A DNA stretch of 6,069 nucleotides from JAUXFK01 sp034189035 (lineage in GTDB: Bacteria > Desulfobacterota > UBA8473). The stretch is taken from NCBI GenBank assembly GCA_034189035.1, contig JAXHVA010000183.1, positions 1 to 6,069 of the forward strand, in the 5' to 3' direction. A program made the position numbers and the translations under genes. The notes beneath the pieces were generated by a model that had not been told where the DNA came from, ran no database searches, and saw only the letters and a program-made list of their open reading frames with translations. This document shows positions 1 to 5,866 of the stretch, one piece after another (positions within the stretch are counted from its first letter, which is position 1; each line of letters opens with the position of its first letter).

Positions 1-8
1 TGAAAAGG

Positions 9-1124
9 TCAGTTCTTTCCTGCATTCCTCCAACAGCCTGGATCAGAGGCCATGATATCATTGGTATAGGTATAAGCTCTCCTTCTGCATCCACCGCATA
101 TATACCTGTAATCGCACTTCCCGCATTTTCCTTTTAAGTTCTCTCTGTTTCTGATGAGTTTTAGCGTTTCATTGTTTCTCCAGATATCCTTTAATCTCTC
201 CTTTTTTAAATCGCCTATCTCCAGTGTCATTATATCACCGGTTACTACCTTCCCGGAAGCCGTTATGCAATAACTGTATATTCCGGTAATACAGCCTACA
301 CAAAAATCATAAAAACCGCAGGGCATATTCGGATCGCCACAAACCCTTTTGCAGAATTCATCCTCTGCAACGATGTAACGGTTCTCAAACGCTATCCTTT
401 CCCATCCGTAGTGTTGCTGTGCATCTACCAAATAGCGCTGCGCCTTTTCTATCTGCTCTTTTGTTAATGCCCAGTCTTTCCTCTCTGAAGCTTTCCCTAA
501 GGGAAGAAATTCAACCATTGTAAAATCAACTCCCATACTCATGGAGAGGTCTACCATTTTTTCTAATTCAGTGTAATTTAAACTAGAGAGCGTCATTATG
601 AGCATGACCTTTGGGATACCAGCAATTACAAGGTTTCGAAGTGCATCCATTGTCTTTGCAAAAGAACCATCCCCTCTATTGTAGTCATGATTTTCGCACA
701 TGCCATCCACACTTACCTTTACTTGAGAAAGCCCCGCCCATGCCAAATCCTTGCAAAGACGCTCATCAAGGATAAAACCATTGGAATTCATGGCAACACT
801 CATGCGTCTTGATGTGTATTTCACTATATCAACGAGATCTTCTCGCAGGGTTGGTTCTCCACCAGCGAACATTACGATTTCTGTTCCCGCTTCATATATA
901 TTATCGATTATATCATATACCTCTTTTGTACTTAACTCATGAATTATAGGGTCATCGGTTCCTGGAGGATGGTATTTTGCCTCAGCAAAGCAGTACTTGC
1001 AATCGAGATTACATACATCTGTAAGACTAAACCAGGCAAATAGGGGTTTGCACTGTGCAACTGCTTTATAGTATTTTTCTTGTGTGATACGCAAGAATTC
1101 ATCTTTATCTTGATCTTTTATCAT
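9..1124 (-). CDS. Radical SAM/SPASM enzyme, NirJ/AhbC/AhbD-like
   Basis: A complete 371-residue cytoplasmic iron-sulfur enzyme that should cleave S-adenosylmethionine to a 5'-deoxyadenosyl radical. The radical SAM core covers about residues 30-215: CNLDCKYC holds the [4Fe-4S] ligands C38, C42 and C45, FAGGEP (86-91) is the SAM-binding GGE motif, and later strands read MNSNG (112-116) and VKVSVDG (135-141). The C-terminal SPASM region carries further Cys for auxiliary clusters: C258, C262, C269, C275, C278, C286, then CGKCDYRYICGGC (C334, C337, C343, C346) and C364. The CX2CX5CX2C block followed by RRRA matches the haem-biosynthesis radical SAM enzymes (NirJ of haem d1, AhbC/AhbD of the sirohaem route) and relatives, rather than the CX3C ending of sulfatase-maturing enzymes. 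Substrate is unknown. A peptide-modifying role is possible, but no obvious precursor peptide is adjacent. The gene follows the TRAP receptor closely and is probably in the same transcript. Confidence 0.88.
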   Translation of the reverse strand: MIKDQDKDEFLRITQEKYYKAVAQCKPLFAWFSLTDVCNLDCKYCFAEAKYHPPGTDDPIIHELSTKEVYDIIDNIYEAGTEIVMFAGGEPTLREDLVDIVKYTSRRMSVAMNSNGFILDERLCKDLAWAGLSQVKVSVDGMCENHDYNRGDGSFAKTMDALRNLVIAGIPKVMLIMTLSSLNYTELEKMVDLSMSMGVDFTMVEFLPLGKASERKDWALTKEQIEKAQRYLVDAQQHYGWERIAFENRYIVAEDEFCKRVCGDPNMPCGFYDFCVGCITGIYSYCITASGKVVTGDIMTLEIGDLKKERLKDIWRNNETLKLIRNRENLKGKCGKCDYRYICGGCRRRAYTYTNDIMASDPGCWRNAGKN

Positions 1125-1130
1125 CTTTAG

Positions 1131-1136
1131 CCTCTC
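1131..1136 (-). promoter_or_regulatory. Ribosome binding site of the radical SAM gene
   Basis: GAGAGG lies 6 bases before the ATG at 1124. The 52-base gap between the receptor stop and this ATG shows no stem-loop followed by a T run, so read-through from the receptor gene is likely. Confidence 0.55.
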
Positions 1137-1176
1137 TTTTCCCGCCCTTTGCTGAATATCACCGGTTTAATGCTGA

Positions 1177-2238
1177 TTACAGAGGAGATGATTCTTTTTG
1201 ATTTAAAGCTGTCTTTTTGGAGCGATATTCCTCTAAATACCCCAAAATCTCATCTAAAAGTTCTCTGGGGTATACATTGCCAACCAGTTTATCCCATACA
1301 GGCCTTGTCCTTTTTTTTAACACGTCAAGCTCTTCGGAAGTAAGCTTAACCTCGTTTAGTCCATACTTCACCATTGCCTTAAGACTATTTTCATTAAGAT
1401 CCATCAGGGTCTGGCGGACCTTTGGCTCTAAATCTCGCATTACTTTCACAATCGGCTCGTGGTGTTTTAACGGGATTCTATTCCATGACTTTATTGATAG
1501 CACTATAGAGCCCAGGACATATCTCATTTTAGAAGGTGTTACATATCCGCCCAGTGTATAAAGCTGGCTACCCACATACCAGCCTGAAGGGCATGCAAGC
1601 CCGTTGCATATCCCTGATCTTATAGACGAAACAACTTCCGGGACATTCAAAGGAATTGGACTCGATCCAAGGGCTTTAAACATCTCTCGTTCCACTATAC
1701 CAGAATACGATACAAATTTGACTTTAGCAAAGTCATCCGGTGTTCGTACCTCTCGTTTTATAGAGAAGATATCATCGAAAGACTGATCAATTATCATAAG
1801 CATCTTATATCCATTTCCTCCGAAACCATTATCTACTTTTCCTCGTATCCTTTTTTTTATATACGCCACTTCGTCAAAATCTTTGAAGAGAAAAGGAAGC
1901 TGCAAAATACCCATATCTCTAAAGGCAAGGTCAACTCCAGAACCGTCAAGCCCGGCTCCTTGAAGTTGATCAATCTCCATCTTTGCAATCCAATCTCTAT
2001 TGTCTCCCATAATCCCACCGTGATACCAATCAATAGTAACTTCACCGTCAGTCACTCTTAAAACACCGTTGTAGACATCCTGGTTTAAGAACCTTGAAAG
2101 GCTCGTGCCCTCGGGGACATTGGTGGCCATCTTCAGTATGACCTTCCTCTTTTTCGAACCAGCATCAGAAATTCCAGCCCAGTGAATAAACAATACAAAA
2201 AAAACTAGAGTTAAAATATAGAGTCTTCGTATAATCAA
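1177..2238 (-). CDS. TRAP-transporter substrate-binding protein, DctP family (the surviving copy)
   Basis: A complete 353-residue periplasmic receptor. Residues 1-26 are a signal peptide (MIIRR, a hydrophobic core, then SDA|GS); there is no lipobox Cys. The mature part has the DctP pattern: VILKMATNVPEG (33-44), a first lobe with MGDNRDWIAKMEIDQLQ, then FKALGSSPIPLNVPEVVSSI (187-206) and GICNGLACPSGWY (209-221), and the C-terminal helices LKKRTRPVWDKL (307-318) and LLDEILGYLEEY (327-338). In classical members, the ligand carboxylate is held by Arg in a K-[IMV]-R-V motif about 15 residues before 'FKALG'; here that site reads KVKF (172-175). The ligand is therefore unknown and perhaps not a simple carboxylate. 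The start is TTG at 2238, chosen by its ribosome binding site and because the decayed paralogue has its ATG at the aligned place. DctQ and DctM are not in the window. A radical SAM gene begins 52 bases downstream, with no terminator between them. Confidence 0.9.
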   Translation of the reverse strand: MIIRRLYILTLVFFVLFIHWAGISDAGSKKRKVILKMATNVPEGTSLSRFLNQDVYNGVLRVTDGEVTIDWYHGGIMGDNRDWIAKMEIDQLQGAGLDGSGVDLAFRDMGILQLPFLFKDFDEVAYIKKRIRGKVDNGFGGNGYKMLMIIDQSFDDIFSIKREVRTPDDFAKVKFVSYSGIVEREMFKALGSSPIPLNVPEVVSSIRSGICNGLACPSGWYVGSQLYTLGGYVTPSKMRYVLGSIVLSIKSWNRIPLKHHEPIVKVMRDLEPKVRQTLMDLNENSLKAMVKYGLNEVKLTSEELDVLKKRTRPVWDKLVGNVYPRELLDEILGYLEEYRSKKTALNQKESSPL

Positions 2239-2246
2239 TTCATTCT

Positions 2247-2253
2247 CTCCTTT
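2247..2253 (-). promoter_or_regulatory. Ribosome binding site that fixes the TTG start of the receptor gene
   Basis: AAAGGAG lies 8 bases before TTG at 2238. No ATG or GTG occurs in frame between the upstream in-frame stop and this TTG. The only nearby ATG (2241) opens a two-codon frame, ATGAATTGA, whose stop overlaps the TTG. Confidence 0.6.
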
Positions 2254-2262
2254 CTCTGGTCT

Positions 2263-2290
2263 ATAATAAACAGTCAGTGCTCACTAACAA
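2263..2290 (-). promoter_or_regulatory. Likely sigma-70-type promoter of the intact receptor gene
   Basis: On the minus strand, TTGTTA (2290-2285, 4 of 6 consensus) and TATTAT (2268-2263, 5 of 6) are separated by 16 bases, about 25 bases before the TTG start. The spacer contains AGTGAGCACT, an imperfect dyad that could be an operator. A dedicated promoter here would explain how this copy stays expressed behind 1.5 kb of dead genes. It rests on consensus matching only. Confidence 0.35.
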
Positions 2291-2459
2291 AGAGGGACGC
2301 GGGGAATAATAAATTGCGAGATTAATATCTCACTAAAAGCTCCCTTGAATATTCTTTTCTTACGTCTTTTTTCCTAAAAAGGCCTTGGACTCTTTTTTAG
2401 TACCTCGCGATTTACAAAGAGAGAATTTTATTTACCTCAGATATCATTATCCACTGGGT
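2284..2459 (-). pseudogene. C-terminal stub of a fourth DctP-family receptor gene
   Basis: One frame reads REVLKKSPRP, F, a TAG, then EKRRKKRIFKGAFSEIL before a TAG at 2286-2284. With exact, ungapped spacing this follows residues 303-331 of the intact receptor (ELDVLKKRTRPVWDKL to LLDEIL), keeping LKK, RP, K and EIL. In a neighbouring frame just upstream, ISEVNKIL corresponds to LNEVKLT, so a frameshift separates the two parts. Only the C-terminal end of the gene is left. Its stop codon overlaps the -35 box proposed for the intact receptor gene, so it directly abuts the next gene in the row. The 77 bases between this stub and the previous one (2460-2536) hold nothing I can identify. Confidence 0.6.
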
Positions 2460-2536
2460 GATCAACATAGATGCATCAAGGGGAAATAAAAGCAATCATA
2501 TTACAAAACGATATTTATTTAAAGAAAACGCACTTT

Positions 2537-2687
2537 TTAAAGGAGATCTCTAGGATATACCTTGCCAGCCATTTTGCCCCACAATGGCCTTGTCCTTTAT
2601 TTCAGTAAATTGATCTAATTTTGGTTTAGCCTCACCTCCTTCATTCATACTTGTTCATCGTCTTAAGACACCTGTGGCATTGTCATC
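2537..2687 (-). pseudogene. C-terminal stub of a third DctP-family receptor gene
   Basis: Two frames joined near 2590 read EAKPKLDQFTEIKDKA followed by RPLWGKMAGKVYPRDLL, then TAA at 2539-2537. This aligns without gaps to residues 296-327 of the intact receptor (EVKLTSEELDVLKKRT, then RPVWDKLVGNVYPRELL). At DNA level, bases 2556-2601 match 1271-1316 of the intact gene at 37 of 46 positions. Upstream the match fades (DDNATGVLRR, then TGA) and no N-terminal part can be found. The stub is truncated at both ends relative to a full gene: it lacks about 280 N-terminal codons, and an early stop removes the final helix. Confidence 0.75.
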
Positions 2688-2789
2688 CTATCCGTATTCA
2701 TTTAGCCCATTCTCATGCTCAAAGAGTATGTCATCTAATAAAAGCTGTGAGTAAAAAATTATTTGATGACCATTGAAGGAATATTTTGT
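2688..2789 (-). pseudogene. Possible C-terminal stub of another DctP-family receptor gene
   Basis: Just after the stop of the long pseudogene, one frame reads TKYSFNGH, then FYSQLLLDDILFEHE, and ends at TAG 2690-2688. Without gaps this lines up with residues 311-336 of the intact receptor (TRPVWDKL, then VYPRELLDEILGYLE): 8 of 26 positions are identical, and several others are conservative (K/R, F/W, N/D, D/E). The match is short and the stretch AT-rich, so it is the weakest of the remnants. It may instead be spacer, or an insertion-bearing part of the next stub. Confidence 0.35.
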
Positions 2790-2811
2790 TTGGGAAGCAG
2801 TCTTTTTCTTA

Positions 2812-3817
2812 TCACATAGTGGTTGCTTCTATTCTATATTTTTTCCAATAGCTTAATATCTCATATAAAAGTATTCTTGTATATTCTTTTCCGGCCATCA
2901 TAACACAGACGCATCTAGTTTTTTTCTTCAGGACTCCAATTTCATTCAGGGCTAAATTAATCTCTTTTATTCCGTATTTAATTAATGCTTTTAAGCACTT
3001 ATTTTTACTGTCATGTCCAACTAATTAAAAGCACACTTAATTTAGTCAGTATTCGGTCGATTTCCCATTGGTATTCCAAAGGAATCTTATTCATAGCATT
3101 CATTGAAATTATAATCGCACCTGGGCTATGCGGAATATAATAGGGAGTAACTGCCTTCGTTATTTGTATAAAGCTGAGACCCTACCCATCATATCGGTGG
3201 AGCAAGTTATGCATTGCATTATTTATCCTAGACCTTAGTGGAGTAGCGATTTCTGGACTATTCACTGGTATAAAAATTGTGCCAAAAGCCTTAAATATTT
3301 CATTTTCTACTGGGCCGTACCATGCCATGAATTTGCTTTTTGCAAAGTCTTCATGTGTATTACTATCTAGTTTTGTTAAAAAGATCTTATCAAAGTCCTG
3401 ATCAGCCTAAAAGAACAGCTTATATTATTTTTTTTCTTGAGTATTCTACCTCAACAAAGCCTTCTATGAAAAATGGTAACTGAAATACAGCTATATAAGG
3501 ACATGTTATAACCGTTCCAGATGATGACATGCCTGCACTCTGCAGCTGGTCTATCCCCATCTTCGCTATGTAGTCTTCATCATTTCCCATGATTGCACTC
3601 CAATACCAGTCAAAGGTCACACTTTTTGATTGGTTACCTTCTCAACGTCTTTTGTAAATCCTTTTTTATATAGTTTAGACAGCCTATTCCATCCGGTGCA
3701 TTGGTGCCCATCTTCTTTACAAACTTGGCTCCCTTCGAATATGACCCTGAAATCCCTATCAACTGAATTAATAATGATAAAAAAAAGATAATAAAAACTG
3801 TATTTTCTTAGGCTCAT
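2812..3817 (-). pseudogene. Decayed TRAP-transporter substrate-binding protein (DctP family), nearly full length
   Basis: This is a dead paralogue of the intact receptor at 1177-2238. It starts at ATG 3817, with GAGG 7 bases upstream, and ends at TGA 2814-2812. Joined across frames, it aligns along almost the whole intact protein: a signal-peptide-like start (MSLRKYS), MGTNAPDG for MATNVPEG, FDWYWSAIMGNDEDYIAKMG for IDWYHGGIMGDNRDWIAKME, DQDFDKIF for DQSFDDIF, DFAKSKF for DFAKVKF, MNKIPLEY for WNRIPLKH, KALIKYGIKEINL for KAMVKYGLNEVKL, and YEILSYWKKYR at the end. Lesions include an indel in the run of eight A (plus strand) at 3779-3786, frame changes near 3680, 3620 and 3030, loss of about 13 codons with a frame change near 3420, and TAG stops at 3409-3407 and 3184-3182. 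A matched 60-base stretch is about 32% GC against 40% in the intact copy, as expected for long unconstrained drift. It cannot make a functional receptor. Confidence 0.88.
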
Positions 3818-3830
3818 TATATATCCTCAT

Positions 3831-4028
3831 TCAATAGCAGTTTCCGTACAGATTTAGTATGCGGATCTCTTTCTTTGACAGGTCGATGCCATTTGTGTCT
3901 CTTTGTACTCTTTCGGTTAACGATCTCTCAGTGAGTGCATGCACTGTAACCCTGTTCCTCAGCTATCTTGTTCTATAACAATTCTTGTGAAAATAGAATT
4001 CTGTTAATACAAATACTGTAATACGCAT
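3831..4028 (-). pseudogene. Small unidentified open frame with one internal TAG
   Basis: Between the VWA stop and the first decayed receptor, one frame runs from an ATG at 4028 to a TGA at 3833-3831, 66 codons in all, interrupted only by a TAG at 3965-3963. The part after the TAG (43 residues) ends KKEIRILNLYGNCY and is rich in charged residues. Its DNA is about 44% GC by my count over 3841-3960, clearly higher than the neighbouring receptor remains, so it looks more like former coding DNA than like drifted spacer. It stops only 13 bases before the ATG of the decayed receptor, a spacing typical of operon neighbours. No convincing ribosome binding site precedes the ATG, and I recognise no family. 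A 43-codon open stretch can easily arise by chance, so this may be nothing. It could also be the C-terminal remains of a larger gene, or two unrelated stretches. Confidence 0.25.
3934..3945. repeat. Perfect 12-base palindrome AGTGCATGCACT
   Basis: AGTGCATGCACT reads the same on both strands. It lies about 117 bases upstream of the start of the decayed receptor gene and inside the small broken open frame. It could be an operator half-site pair or chance. A looser element with the same outer arms (AGTG, two bases, CACT) lies between the -35 and -10 boxes proposed for the intact receptor gene. Confidence 0.3.
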
Positions 4029-4034
4029 TCTACT

Positions 4035-5861
4035 CTACCGCAAATCCATTTCTCCATCTGCGATCCTTCTTAGACGTGTATCGAAACATTGATTATCATA
4101 CTTCAAAAGTTTTTCTCGAAACAAAAATTCCAGACCTTCTGGTAAACGATCGATGTTATCCATCAGATAAAGCCCTGTTGTGTATTGCTCTTTTAAAATA
4201 TTCTGCGTCTTTTTGTTATACCCGCATCCAATTGTGATGAGATCAATCCTGTTGTTTTGGCAGTATTCAATTGCATAGGCAACATCAAGCCCACAATTTG
4301 TTTCACCATCGGTTATATGAATAATCAACTTTTTATTGCTGCGCGTTTTTTTTATAATCATGGCTACGGTCATAATAGCCTGTCCCGATGGGGTCTGACC
4401 AACTGGATACAATGTAAACAGTTTACTTTTATGAAATAACTTTACGACCTCACACTGTCCATTCAGTTCAAAATAACCGTAAACCTCCAGGTGATTACTA
4501 AATCCTTTTGCTGCTTCGGCTAGAGAGACGAATGTCTGTTCCGCCATCAACCAGGAGCTGGCGAATGTTCTGCTTATTCCAATTCTTCTTCCCATAGACG
4601 CAGATGCATCTGCAACAATAGCAATATTCCATGAGAGATCGTCTTGCCTAATCTCCTTCCTTTTAAAAATATTTTCACAAAAGGGAACCCGATAGAGTCT
4701 TCGAACATCCATATCACCCATGTCAAGGCCTCTTTTTACACGCCTTTTTCTGGACTTCTTTATCATAACTTCATGTTTTTCAAATATCTTTTTTAATCGC
4801 TTCACCTGGCTGTGATCAACGTTTGCAATACACTCTGCAACTCCTTGGGAAAAGACTGTTGTCATCGGCTTTGCATCATGATCTTGAAGTACGGCCCCTA
4901 TGCTTTTGGTTAAATCCTTCTTCCCTTCATCGAGCATGGAACTGATCTCTTCAGCGAGTTCTTGTTTCAGTTCTTTTGAAGAATCTGAACTTTCCTCTTC
5001 TGATGAAGGATCATCCTCAGCATCATCCCTTGGTTCTTCCAACCTTACTTTTTGACCTGATTCATCCTGTATACTCACCCCATCAGCAGGAGATTCGAAT
5101 CTTTCCCATTGTGAAATGACCTGACAGACACTATTCCACATCTCAAGATATATATCTACCCTATGCTCTCTTCTCTTAACAACAGTTGGAAGCAACTTTA
5201 CTCCTTTAATCGCTACAGTAGAATCTAGGAGGATTCCCATCAGGTCATCATAGTAATGGTGCAAATTATCAGGTAAGAATTGAAGAAATACGGTTTTTCT
5301 CCAGATACTTGCCAAGCTTGATGGTACCGGTGGTAGGGAAGGGTCTCTCTTCCCTTTTGTACGGGCTTGGAATTTAAAGTACTTTGACAAGTAAAGTGAC
5401 CATACACCCGATCGTACCAGTTCATCTATATAGATCTCTTCAGCAGCAACTAAGAGATAATCGAGATATTTATCCAGTTCTCTATCCATAGAGGAAGAGC
5501 GTTTTTTTACCTCTTCTTTTACCCATTCGTTCCATTCAAGGCAAAGAAAGGAATCCCTGACTACCTGGCCCACTAGGAGATCTATTTTTCGGTAAGGGAC
5601 AGGATAAATCCCTTTGATTCCATCAGGATCAAGAAAGATGGCATCATCCGAAGGACAGTACATGCCTCTCCAGTAAAGCGGTTTGACATTATTCCCAATA
5701 TGACTGGCTACCTTTCGCATGGCAGCTAAAACTGCGGCCATCTCTGTAGCCTCATGATTGGAGATATTCTTCCGCCAATACCTGGAGTATATCTTCGTAT
5801 GTTTAGCTGGAGATATCTTTCTTTCGATTATTGATGTGCTGTCTAATGTATTGAGGCTCAT
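4035..5861 (-). CDS. VWA-domain protein with complete MIDAS, NorD/CbbO/CobT-like partner of a MoxR ATPase
   Basis: A complete 608-residue cytoplasmic protein without signal peptide or membrane segment. Residues 1-250 form a mostly helical domain I cannot name; it holds aromatic/acidic stretches such as EEIYIDELVRSGVW (about 141-154) but no HExxH. Residues 274-297 are an acidic, Ser-rich linker. Residues 350-380 are strongly basic (KKSRKRRVKR). Residues 411 to about 580 are a von Willebrand A domain with all metal-site elements: DASAS (D418, S420, S422), T490 in GQTPSG, and D518 in ITDGE. This layout (long N-terminal domain, acidic linker, C-terminal VWA) is that of NorD, CbbO and CobT, which use the MIDAS to grip an acidic residue on the client while the MoxR ATPase pulls. 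The immediately upstream ATPase fits. The client is not encoded here, so nitric oxide reductase activation should not be assumed. The ATG is supported by AAGGAG; the stop is TAG. Confidence 0.85.
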   Translation of the reverse strand: MSLNTLDSTSIIERKISPAKHTKIYSRYWRKNISNHEATEMAAVLAAMRKVASHIGNNVKPLYWRGMYCPSDDAIFLDPDGIKGIYPVPYRKIDLLVGQVVRDSFLCLEWNEWVKEEVKKRSSSMDRELDKYLDYLLVAAEEIYIDELVRSGVWSLYLSKYFKFQARTKGKRDPSLPPVPSSLASIWRKTVFLQFLPDNLHHYYDDLMGILLDSTVAIKGVKLLPTVVKRREHRVDIYLEMWNSVCQVISQWERFESPADGVSIQDESGQKVRLEEPRDDAEDDPSSEEESSDSSKELKQELAEEISSMLDEGKKDLTKSIGAVLQDHDAKPMTTVFSQGVAECIANVDHSQVKRLKKIFEKHEVMIKKSRKRRVKRGLDMGDMDVRRLYRVPFCENIFKRKEIRQDDLSWNIAIVADASASMGRRIGISRTFASSWLMAEQTFVSLAEAAKGFSNHLEVYGYFELNGQCEVVKLFHKSKLFTLYPVGQTPSGQAIMTVAMIIKKTRSNKKLIIHITDGETNCGLDVAYAIEYCQNNRIDLITIGCGYNKKTQNILKEQYTTGLYLMDNIDRLPEGLEFLFREKLLKYDNQCFDTRLRRIADGEMDLR

Positions 5862-5866
5862 GGATG

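Noticed and set aside
1125..1176. Intrinsic terminator or precursor peptide between the receptor and radical SAM genes
   Set aside because: The 52 bases contain neither a stem-loop with a T run nor room for a peptide gene with its own start and stop.
751..1343. Plus-strand open frames opposite the radical SAM and receptor genes, and similar ones near 1604, 4257 and 5758
   Set aside because: They are antisense shadows of well-supported minus-strand genes, with no ribosome binding sites or recognisable domains.
3420..3817. Two 66-residue open frames (3420-3620 and 3617-3817, minus strand) as separate small hypothetical genes
   Set aside because: Both translate into successive pieces of the same DctP-family receptor in shifted frames. 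They are fragments of one dead gene, not genes in their own right.
3963..3965. The in-frame TAG as a pyrrolysine codon
   Set aside because: No pyl genes or methylamine methyltransferase context is visible, the open frame is not recognisable, and a nonsense mutation or chance is far simpler.
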